Source of the DNA: Parachlamydiaceae bacterium
GTDB lineage: Bacteria > Chlamydiota > Chlamydiia > Chlamydiales > Parachlamydiaceae
DNA length: 5,484 nucleotides
Assembly: GCA_013698165.1 (NCBI GenBank)
Contig: JACCVN010000185.1
Span: forward strand, 1 to 5,484
Direction of reading: 5' to 3'
The position numbers and the translations under genes were made by a program. The notes beneath the pieces are model-generated. The model was not told the DNA's origin. It saw nothing but the letters and a program-made list of their open reading frames with translations, and ran no database searches. Shown here one piece after another: positions 1 to 5,237 of this stretch (positions are counted from its first letter, which is position 1; each line of letters starts with the position of its first letter).

Positions 1-1161
1 GGTCTTACCGTGGCTTATTGGTTAAAGCAGTGGGGATTTATCCCGACACTTATTGAAAAACACGCCTGTTTACGAACCGGGGGATATAAAATCGATCTTC
101 GAGGTGTTGCGCTCGAAATTCTCAAACGCATGAGTATCTATTCCACTATCGTTGAACAAAGAACAACAATTGCCCATGCGAAATTTGTTGATAGACGAGG
201 CAATCTGGTGAGCCATATGAGCGCTGATCTCTGTGGCACTCGACTAGAAGGCATTGATCTTGAAATTATGAGAGGCAGTCTATGCGTGATTATCAAGGAT
301 GTAATTAGTGAAGTTGAATGTCTTTTTGGGGACTCTATCGTACAATTGACAGAGAATGAAAATGGAGTATACGTCGAATTTGAGAAAAATACACCCCGTT
401 CTTTTGATCTTGTCATAGGGGCAGATGGGTTGCATTCAACCGTACGTAGACTAGCCTTTGGAGATGAATCCAGCTTTGCGAGGGAATTTGGAGCCTATGT
501 CTCAGTTTTTTCAATTCCCAACTTTCTCGGTTTAGATACTTGTGAAATTGAATATCATTCTTTGCAAAGGTTTGTAAATGTCTATAGGGATCGAAGTGAT
601 GTCAACGCGAAAGTAGCCATTGCATTTTCTCTTGAAGAACCATTTCATTCTCGAGACCCAAAAGAGCAGAAGAAGGCTATAGAAAAAGTTTTTGCAAACT
701 CGGGGTGGGAAATGCCTCAGATTCTTGCAGCAATGCAAGAAAGTGCTGACTTTTATTTTGACTCCATGTCGCAAATTCACATGCCCTCTTGGTCAAAAGG
801 TCGTATTATTGTGGTTGGAGATGCAGCTTACTCTGCCACACCTATGTCCGGTCAAGGGACTAGCATTGCTATTACCGGGGCTTATATTCTTGCGGGAGAG
901 CTTGCAGATGCTCAAGGTGATTACAAACAGGCTTTTTGTTGTTACGAAAAATTGATGCGTCCATTTGTTAGTAAAAATCAAGAGTTAGCAAAATTAAGCG
1001 CTCATATCATGACGAAGTCTTTCTACAGCGTATTGGTTCATAAAATTGCTTCGATCTTCCCAGCAAATGTGCTTCATTTTTTTAAAAAAATGGGTCTAAA
1101 ACGTACTACAAAGGCTGCAAATGCAGTTATTCTTAAGGATTACAATGACAAGAGTTGTTAA
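1..1161 (+). CDS. FAD-dependent monooxygenase (PHBH/UbiH/TetX-like fold), 5' end cut by window edge
   Basis: This is a class A flavoprotein monooxygenase, a family that uses NAD(P)H and O2 to hydroxylate aromatic or polyketide-like small molecules in the cytosol. The frame is open from base 1. The first visible residues (GLTVAYWLKQWG) read as the end of the N-terminal GxGxxG FAD motif, so the GTG at base 10 is an internal Val and probably only 10-15 residues are missing. In the 386-residue fragment, Glu19 (LIEK) fits the ribose-binding acid ending beta-2. GADG at 140-143 is the family DG motif, and GDAAYSATPMSGQG at 273-286 is the GD motif contacting FAD. The C-terminal ~80 residues are helical and basic, with no membrane segment. 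The 3' end overlaps the TetR start by 17 bases, suggesting co-expression. The family call is firm; the substrate cannot be read from sequence. The upstream promoter lies outside the window. Confidence 0.9.
   Translation, partial: GLTVAYWLKQWGFIPTLIEKHACLRTGGYKIDLRGVALEILKRMSIYSTIVEQRTTIAHAKFVDRRGNLVSHMSADLCGTRLEGIDLEIMRGSLCVIIKDVISEVECLFGDSIVQLTENENGVYVEFEKNTPRSFDLVIGADGLHSTVRRLAFGDESSFAREFGAYVSVFSIPNFLGLDTCEIEYHSLQRFVNVYRDRSDVNAKVAIAFSLEEPFHSRDPKEQKKAIEKVFANSGWEMPQILAAMQESADFYFDSMSQIHMPSWSKGRIIVVGDAAYSATPMSGQGTSIAITGAYILAGELADAQGDYKQAFCCYEKLMRPFVSKNQELAKLSAHIMTKSFYSVLVHKIASIFPANVLHFFKKMGLKRTTKAANAVILKDYNDKSC
1135..1139 (+). promoter_or_regulatory. Ribosome binding site deciding the TetR start
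   Basis: AAGGA lies five bases before the ATG at 1145, inside the last codons of the monooxygenase. It supports 1145 over the in-frame ATG at 1121, which has no purine-rich stretch at a suitable distance. The placement also suggests translational coupling. Confidence 0.65.
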
Positions 1162-1753
1162 AAAACCGAATGAAAGAAAACTAGAAATCATCAGGGCTGC
1201 TCGAGACTTATTCTTGAAGAAAGACTATGACAAAACCACTATGCAAGATTTTATGAACCATCTTGGAATTGCGAAAGGAACCATCTATCATTATTTTAAA
1301 TCAAAAGAAGAGCTGCTAGAGGCGGTTGTTGAGGATATTTCAAACCAACATCTTGAAAAGATGCAAACTTTGATGCAGGAATTTCAGGGAAATTCTACGC
1401 AGAAAATAAAAGCTCTTGTTGAAGGAGGAAGGATTCATGCTCCTATTGTTTTAGAGCAACTTCATGAGAGGGGAAATGAAGCTTTACATACACGTCTTCT
1501 TGTTGCGACTTTGATGAAACAAGCTCCTCTTTATGCAGAGCTGATTCAGCAAGGCTGTGAAGAGGGGGCATTTCAGACTCAAAACCCTCTTGAATGTGCT
1601 GAATTCATTCTGACATCTGTTCAATTTTTAACAGACATGGGCATACATGCATGGTCGCAGGAAGACCTTAATCGTAGAAATCAAGCTTTCCCCTTGCTTA
1701 TCGAACAGCTCTTAAAGGCACCCCCCGGATCTTTTCAATTTCTGCTAAGCTAA
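1145..1753 (+). CDS. TetR/AcrR-family transcriptional repressor
   Basis: This is a DNA-binding regulator of 202 residues, the usual length for TetR proteins. Residues 10-60 form the N-terminal DNA-binding domain. A helix (KLEIIRAARDLFLKKDYDKT) is followed by the helix-turn-helix TTMQDFMNHLGIAKGTIYHYF at about 31-51 and the typical KSKEELLEAV. The remaining ~140 residues are the variable ligand-binding and dimerisation domain, ending in LLKAPPGSFQFLLS, which looks like a natural terminus rather than a truncation. I chose ATG 1145 because of its AAGGA site. The start overlaps the preceding monooxygenase gene, so the simplest reading is a repressor that controls its own operon and responds to a compound the monooxygenase acts on. 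That role is inferred from context. No operator can be assigned because the operon promoter lies upstream of the window. Confidence 0.92.
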   Translation: MTRVVKKPNERKLEIIRAARDLFLKKDYDKTTMQDFMNHLGIAKGTIYHYFKSKEELLEAVVEDISNQHLEKMQTLMQEFQGNSTQKIKALVEGGRIHAPIVLEQLHERGNEALHTRLLVATLMKQAPLYAELIQQGCEEGAFQTQNPLECAEFILTSVQFLTDMGIHAWSQEDLNRRNQAFPLLIEQLLKAPPGSFQFLLS

Positions 1754-1938
1754 GGAATTATGCCGTTATTGAGGTCATCAGCAGCAGCCTTCATCAATCA
1801 GATGCCCAACTAGCTCCGCGAATGTGTCATGAACTCATCCTAAAGTCGGTCTTGAAAAGAACGCACAAATCTTTAGTCTGTTGTTAACTAGTGAATAAGG
1901 AGACAAAGAGCATTTGCGGGAATAGATCCTTCCGACGC
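1754..1938. other. Convergent intergenic gap without a recognisable gene
   Basis: The 185 bases lie between the 3' ends of the TetR and SDR genes. All frames on both strands are broken within a few dozen codons. I see no strong stem followed by a T-run, so neither gene has a visible intrinsic terminator here. One isolated Shine-Dalgarno-like AAGGAG (1897-1902, plus) is followed by no usable ORF. The stretch could be decayed sequence, but I cannot tie it to any family. Confidence 0.5.
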
Positions 1939-2694
1939 CTAGCTTTCTTTTTTTATTGAGAGAGCTATTGAATGCCCCCCATCTACAGTCAATATTTGTC
2001 CGGTCATCCACGAGGATTCTTCTGTAGCAAGGAAAAGGGCTGTAGACGCTTGATCGGTAGGAAGCCCTGCACGTCCAAGAGGAATATCTTTAATGCTTGG
2101 GTCTAATTCAGAGCTTTCTTCATAGGGAGTGTATCCAGGTGCAATAGCATTCACTCTAATTCTATGCTGGGCTAACTCCAGGGCCATCGTTTGCGTTAAC
2201 ATGTTTAATGCTGCTTTACCAGAGGCATGCGCGACTCGATTCAGTGTTGGACGCGTGCCAGAAATGGAAGAGATGTTGATAATATTTCCTCCGGTTTGTT
2301 TTTCTACCATCCCCTTTGCAACAAGCTGTGATAAGAAAAATGGAGTCATTAAAGTCACCTGCAATAACTGTTCAAAATCTTGAGGTTTTAAATCAAAAAA
2401 ACCTAATGTGTTATAGCCTCCTGCATTGTTAACTAAGATATCTACATGTCCTAAAACATCAATGCTTTCTCTGTAAAATTGTTCTATACCTTCATAAGTA
2501 GAAAAATCTGCATACAATGCATAAGCAACTCCCTTTGTTTTTTGAATGCAGCTAACAACCTCTTCAGCGCCCTTTTTATCAGATCGATAACTAATAACCA
2601 ACTCAGCTCCTTCTTTAGCAAATAGTAGAGCGATTGCTTTTCCAATGCTTCGGTTAGCTCCTGTCACGATTACTTTTTTACCTACTAGTCTCAT
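1939..2694 (-). CDS. Short-chain dehydrogenase/reductase, catalytic tetrad altered
   Basis: This is a classical SDR-type Rossmann protein of 251 residues, the normal family size (FabG / glucose-1-dehydrogenase-like group). The cofactor motif VTGANRSIGKAIA is at 9-21. ISYRSDK at 34-40 has an Arg after beta-2, which suggests NADP(H). LVNNAG is at 87-92, NISS ends at the likely catalytic Ser143, and the C-terminal TGQILTVDGG is at 231-240. The YxxxK motif reads HASGK: His156 (codon CAT) replaces Tyr, and Lys160 is kept. The helix-4 Asn position reads VTL (Thr114) instead of VNL. Two of the four tetrad residues are therefore changed, so the enzyme may be inactive, altered, or a non-catalytic binding protein. 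The ATG at 2694 fits the family start; the longer frame from TTG 2757 adds 21 unrelated residues. Upstream GGAT is only a weak ribosome site. The substrate is unknown. Confidence 0.9.
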   Translation of the reverse strand: MRLVGKKVIVTGANRSIGKAIALLFAKEGAELVISYRSDKKGAEEVVSCIQKTKGVAYALYADFSTYEGIEQFYRESIDVLGHVDILVNNAGGYNTLGFFDLKPQDFEQLLQVTLMTPFFLSQLVAKGMVEKQTGGNIINISSISGTRPTLNRVAHASGKAALNMLTQTMALELAQHRIRVNAIAPGYTPYEESSELDPSIKDIPLGRAGLPTDQASTALFLATEESSWMTGQILTVDGGHSIALSIKKES

Positions 2695-2710
2695 GTATTT
2701 ATCCGAGTGT

Positions 2711-2732
2711 GTGCCTGTTGCGAGAATCGAAC
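2711..2732 (-). other. tRNA 3'-end-like fragment (possible attachment-site remnant)
   Basis: On the minus strand the stretch contains TTCGATTCTCGCAACAGGC followed by AC. Read in tRNA register this is a T-loop (TTCGATT), the 3' half of a T-stem (CTCGC), seven acceptor bases (AACAGGC), discriminator A and then CAC rather than CCA. The preceding bases (CAGTG) do not pair with CTCGC. No anticodon arm or matching 5' acceptor (GCCTGTT) lies upstream, so this is not a functional tRNA. A 3'-end-only match is what tRNA-targeting integrases leave behind, but 22 bases could also be chance. Confidence 0.3.
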
Positions 2733-2756
2733 ACTGCCGACCTAAAACTAAAAGCA

Positions 2757-2785
2757 ACTATACAAAAACGTATGAAATATGATAA
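2757..2785 (-). promoter_or_regulatory. Candidate promoter for the SDR gene
   Basis: On the minus strand, TTATCA (2785-2780, 4/6 to TTGACA) and TATAGT (2762-2757, 5/6 to TATAAT) are separated by 17 bases. Transcription would start near 2750, giving a leader of about 55 bases that includes the tRNA-like fragment. The -35 overlaps that of the divergent PP2C promoter. This is consensus matching by eye only. Confidence 0.3.
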
Positions 2786-2807
2786 ACTATTTTAATGTCC
2801 TTATACT
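2779..2807 (+). promoter_or_regulatory. Candidate promoter for the PP2C gene
   Basis: ATGATA (2779-2784, 4/6 to TTGACA) and TATACT (2802-2807, 5/6 to TATAAT) are separated by 17 bases. Transcription would start near 2814, just before the AAAGG ribosome site at 2817-2821. The surroundings are very AT-rich, so chance matches are expected. Confidence 0.33.
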
Positions 2808-2827
2808 TATAAAAATAAAGGTTTTAT

Positions 2828-4237
2828 ATGAAGTCTATAACATATGTAAATTTTCCTATGGAGTGCACCGAGCTTTCTTCGGGATGGACCAAAGTTGATC
2901 AATTTAAATCCAAAAATACAACCGTTGATCATAACAAGGTCAAGTACGAAATCATCTCAAAAGCAACAAATCAAGCCTCTTTGCTGAAAAGAATTGCTTA
3001 CATAGCTTTAAGCATCCTCACTTTGGGATTACCTCTCTGTTTTGCAAGTATCAGAAATACCGTATTTAAAGGTAAGGAATCTGTCCACTTTGCAGTCCCT
3101 TATTGCGATGCAGACCATAGCAAAAAAATGGACGATCTGATGAACAAGGTCTGGACCCCAAAAGGAATGCCCACCGACAGTCTAAAACCTGCATCTAAGG
3201 CTGTAGCCGAAAAAAGTATGTGGGAAAATGCAGCTAAAGCCATTAAAGAGCACTCTGAAGATGAGGGTTACGCATATTTTACCGGAGATAAACCTGCTGA
3301 AGCGGGAATCTTTAATTCATTTGCCAATAGGGTTTTTGAACAATTTCTTCCGTATAACCACTACTTTAAAGATCTCCTTCCTAACTTAGAAGATCTTAAG
3401 AGCACAATGACAAAGCCCTTAACTTTATCTCATACCGATGCAGCGGCCCAGGGCCATCACAGAAAAACTATGGAAGACGCCCATTTCTACAAGGACATTT
3501 CTCAAGGAACTCTAAGCGGTGTTTTTGATGGACATGGGGGTAAAGAAATTGCAGAATATGCAAGTAAAGCCTTTGAAAAAAGTTTTGAACAAACTCTAAA
3601 AGATACTAATGGCGATGTCCATGCAGCCTTTGAATCCCTATTTTCCCAAATACAACATGAAGTCGCTAAATGTAGGCCTCTTTACCACATGGGAAGCACC
3701 GCCGTTGTGACATTCATTGACAAACAGTCCAACATTATCTATACCGCTACACTTGGCGATAGCGAAGCCAACATCTACAGAAAAATTGATGGCAAAATGA
3801 AATCGATTCCACTTTCGTGTGTGCGCGATTGGAGTAGTCCAAGAGACGCTGCAAGAGCTGCTAAAGCATTAAATGATCCTTCAATTGCGACCGGATGGCC
3901 AAAGCTTAAAGGTCAAAAACCACGTTTTCCATCTCCAGCGGTAGGGGTCAACGTCGCGCGTGCATTTGGAGATATTCAAGTCGGCCATTTAATGAACGGC
4001 TCCGGCATGATCCACAAACCAAAAATCACAATGAATAAACTCGAACACGGAGATGTTGTTCTACTTGCTTGCGATGGTTTAAAAGACTATGTGGCTGAAA
4101 AAGTGATTGTCGAAAAAGTTGCAGCCCTTAAAGATACGCCTGCTACCAATTTAGCCAAGGAATTAGTCAATTATGCAATCGACCCGAAAGGTGCCGACGC
4201 ACAAGACAACGTCACTGTCGTGGCCATCAAAGCCTAA
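2828..4237 (+). CDS. Eukaryotic-type PP2C (PPM) Ser/Thr protein phosphatase with hydrophobic N-terminal extension
   Basis: This metal-dependent phosphatase (469 residues) removes phosphate from Ser/Thr residues. The PPM domain spans about 200-469 with every core motif: RKTMED at 212-217, FDGHGG at 233-238, GSTAVV at 289-294, LGDSEA at 309-314, ARAFGD at 377-382, CDGLKD at 415-420 and QDNVTVV at 459-465. Asp217, Asp234, Asp416 and Asp460 match the metal ligands of human PP2C-alpha, and Arg212 its phosphate-binding Arg, so it should be active. The first ~200 residues are outside the domain. They contain one hydrophobic stretch (RIAYIALSILTLGLPLCFA, 55-73) set between Lys/Arg, then a Lys-rich, probably helical region. 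There is no classical cleavable signal peptide. The start is supported by AAAGG six bases upstream. The gene is divergent from the SDR. An effector or membrane-anchored role is inference; a bacterial kinase partner is equally possible. Confidence 0.93.
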   Translation: MKSITYVNFPMECTELSSGWTKVDQFKSKNTTVDHNKVKYEIISKATNQASLLKRIAYIALSILTLGLPLCFASIRNTVFKGKESVHFAVPYCDADHSKKMDDLMNKVWTPKGMPTDSLKPASKAVAEKSMWENAAKAIKEHSEDEGYAYFTGDKPAEAGIFNSFANRVFEQFLPYNHYFKDLLPNLEDLKSTMTKPLTLSHTDAAAQGHHRKTMEDAHFYKDISQGTLSGVFDGHGGKEIAEYASKAFEKSFEQTLKDTNGDVHAAFESLFSQIQHEVAKCRPLYHMGSTAVVTFIDKQSNIIYTATLGDSEANIYRKIDGKMKSIPLSCVRDWSSPRDAARAAKALNDPSIATGWPKLKGQKPRFPSPAVGVNVARAFGDIQVGHLMNGSGMIHKPKITMNKLEHGDVVLLACDGLKDYVAEKVIVEKVAALKDTPATNLAKELVNYAIDPKGADAQDNVTVVAIKA

Positions 4238-4328
4238 TCTTACGGGCTGCTGCTTTTGCAGCAGCCTTCAGGAAAGGACCAAATGGGCATAGGCCAAGTT
4301 CGTAACGGTCCTTAATGTCATTTGTCAT
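4227..4328 (-). CDS. Possible 33-residue basic small protein (uncertain)
   Basis: A short frame starts 10 bases after the nitroreductase stop on the same strand. It begins MTNDIKDRYELGLCPFG and ends in a KAAAKAAARK-type basic, helix-prone tail. The tail is encoded by the hairpin at 4245-4266, and the stop codon overlaps the end of the PP2C gene on the other strand. Upstream there is only a weak, distant GGAAG, so independent translation is doubtful. The repeated Ala/Lys codons may simply be a by-product of the palindrome. I do not recognise a family. Confidence 0.2.
   Translation of the reverse strand: MTNDIKDRYELGLCPFGPFLKAAAKAAARKIRL
4245..4266. terminator. 9-bp hairpin in the convergent gap, possible transcription end
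   Basis: GGCTGCTGC (4245-4253) and GCAGCAGCC (4258-4266) form a perfect 9-bp GC-rich stem with a TTTT loop. It starts seven bases after the PP2C stop and lies between two converging genes. Neither strand has a real T-run after the stem (TTCAGG on plus, CGTAAG on minus), so it is not a textbook intrinsic terminator. It may act as a 3'-end stabiliser or a weak bidirectional stop. Confidence 0.45.
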
Positions 4329-4338
4329 TTTGGACTCT

Positions 4339-4881
4339 CTACTTCCAGGAATTTCCCCAAGTCCCGCTATAGAAATTGACTTCCATCGGTTTACGATCTT
4401 TTGGAGTATGCTTTTCTTCGGGAGATTCATACCCAATGGCCATGACAGCAATCGGTGTAAACTCTGAGGGGATGTTAAATTTCTGACTGATCATGTGCTC
4501 ATCAAATCCGCCCATTTGATGTGCCATAAGCCCTAAAGCTGTCGCTTCCAACATCATGCTTAATGCTGCCGCCCCTGTATCATAAGGTCCCCAACGGTTA
4601 GGCTTGCCGCTTTTAGTAAATTTTGAACCTGCAATAGAAACGAGTAGTACGGGAGCAGACGATGCCCAGGCTTTATTTCCTTCTGCGAGTGAACTTAAAA
4701 TTTTTTCATATCCTTCAGAATCTTTTTCTCGATCACAGACAAGAAAATACCAAGGCTGTTCATTATAACAAGATGGGGCACACCTTCCAGCTTCTAAAAT
4801 TAACTGCATTTGTGTTTTACTTACTTGTTGTGAAGACAAATATGAACGACCGCTAAATCTTTCCGATAAAATCTTAAGCAT
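4339..4881 (-). CDS. Nitroreductase-family flavoprotein
   Basis: This FMN-dependent oxidoreductase (180 residues) belongs to the NAD(P)H nitroreductase superfamily, whose members reduce nitroaromatics, quinones or flavins as homodimers in the cytosol. The N-terminal ERFSGRSY (7-14) carries the FMN-phosphate Arg/Ser residues. AGRCAPSCYNEQPWYFLV (31-48) is the family's APS..N.QPW flavin site. YDTGAAALSMMLEATALGLMAHQMGG (100-125) is the dimer-core helix and following turn. VMAIGY (146-151) and RKP (163-165) complete the fold. The length is at the short end of the family, and the protein looks complete. The ATG at 4881 has a good AAGAGG (4892-4887) five bases upstream. The gene is divergent from pcnB and convergent with PP2C. 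The physiological substrate is not readable. Confidence 0.92.
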   Translation of the reverse strand: MLKILSERFSGRSYLSSQQVSKTQMQLILEAGRCAPSCYNEQPWYFLVCDREKDSEGYEKILSSLAEGNKAWASSAPVLLVSIAGSKFTKSGKPNRWGPYDTGAAALSMMLEATALGLMAHQMGGFDEHMISQKFNIPSEFTPIAVMAIGYESPEEKHTPKDRKPMEVNFYSGTWGNSWK

Positions 4882-4953
4882 AAGTACCTCTTCTTGTAGA
4901 AAATTGAAAAATTACAATCAGAAAGCTTTGCTCAAATTTATTAAACACATACA

Positions 4954-4981
4954 CACAATTTTGGGATATAGTGAGATTGTG
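4954..4981. repeat. Inverted repeat CACAAT/ATTGTG
   Basis: CACAAT (4954-4959) and ATTGTG (4976-4981) are separated by 16 bases, about 70 bases upstream of the nitroreductase start. The same TCACAAT word recurs at 5135-5140. This could be an operator half-site pair, but six-base arms in AT-rich DNA are weak evidence. Confidence 0.25.
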
Positions 4982-5087
4982 ATTAATTCTGCATCCAAAC
5001 CATCCGATGAACGCAATTGTCTATTTATGAAGAGTTAATCTCCACTCTCATTTTTAACAAGTTTTTTATATCTTAAAAGGTGTTGGC

Positions 5088-5115
5088 TTGACTTTTTCAA
5101 TACCTCTAGTATAGG
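5088..5115 (+). promoter_or_regulatory. Sigma-70-like promoter for pcnB
   Basis: TTGACT (5088-5093, 5/6 to TTGACA) and TATAGG (5110-5115, 4/6 to TATAAT) are separated by 16 bases. This is the best promoter-like pair in the window. Transcription would start near 5122, leaving a leader of about 115 bases before the GTG. The -10 is the first arm of the nested inverted repeats. Confidence 0.5.
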
Positions 5116-5143
5116 ATATTGGCTTATAGCCTATCACAATATC
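5111..5143 (+). repeat. Nested inverted repeats at the pcnB promoter
   Basis: GATATTG (5115-5121) pairs with CAATATC (5137-5143), a 7-bp perfect match with a 15-base spacer. Inside it GGCT (5121-5124) pairs with AGCC (5128-5131), and ATAGG (5111-5115) pairs with CCTAT (5130-5134). The set spans the -10 and the predicted transcription start, so it could be an operator or an mRNA-leader stem. Confidence 0.4.
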
Positions 5144-5219
5144 GGGGCATACACCCTATTTTTTAGTGACAATCCCGATGTATTTGCAAGGGAAAAAAAT
5201 ATACGCCCCTCACCTTTCT

Positions 5220-5225
5220 AAGGAG
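5220..5225 (+). promoter_or_regulatory. Ribosome binding site for pcnB
   Basis: AAGGAG is a strong Shine-Dalgarno match, but it lies 12 bases before the GTG at 5238, longer than usual. It is flanked by CCTT on both sides (5213-5216 and 5231-5234), each able to pair with AAGG. It favours GTG 5238 over the in-frame ATG 5178, which has no such site. Confidence 0.55.
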
Positions 5226-5237
5226 AAATACCTTTAC

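Larger units (their letters stand above)
4882..5237. other. Divergent intergenic region between nitroreductase and pcnB
   Basis: No gene is supported in these 356 AT-rich bases apart from a possible upstream extension of pcnB from ATG 5178. The nitroreductase side holds its ribosome site, an AAAGCTTT palindrome (4923-4930) and an inverted repeat CACAAT/ATTGTG (4954-4959 and 4976-4981). AGAGT/ACTCT followed by CATTTTT near 5030-5055 is a weak stem with no gene before it. The pcnB side holds a promoter and nested inverted repeats, described separately. Confidence 0.6.

Noticed and set aside
10..12. GTG at base 10 as the true start of the monooxygenase
   Set aside because: The frame is open from base 1, and the residues before it (GLT) complete the end of the FAD GxGxxG motif, so the gene begins outside the window.
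1754..1938. Remnant of a transposase or other decayed gene
   Set aside because: Short frames such as QTKDLCVLFKTDFRMSS on the minus strand look gene-like by eye, but I cannot match them to any family, and no inverted terminal repeats or target duplication are visible.
2129..2383. Plus-strand 84-codon frame inside the SDR gene
   Set aside because: It lies antisense to conserved SDR motifs and has no ribosome site; it is a shadow frame.
2695..2757. Longer SDR protein from TTG 2757
   Set aside because: The extra 21 residues do not fit the family, there is no ribosome site, and the stretch is better read as a leader containing the tRNA-like fragment.
2705..2760. A complete functional tRNA on the minus strand
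   Set aside because: The T-stem does not pair, no anticodon arm closes in register, there is no matching 5' acceptor strand and no CCA.
4662..4856. Plus-strand 64-codon frame inside the nitroreductase gene
   Set aside because: It is antisense to the conserved APS..N.QPW region; there is no independent support.
5031..5056. Intrinsic terminator from AGAGT/ACTCT plus CATTTTT
   Set aside because: The stem has only five base pairs, the T-run is interrupted, and no plus-strand gene lies before it.
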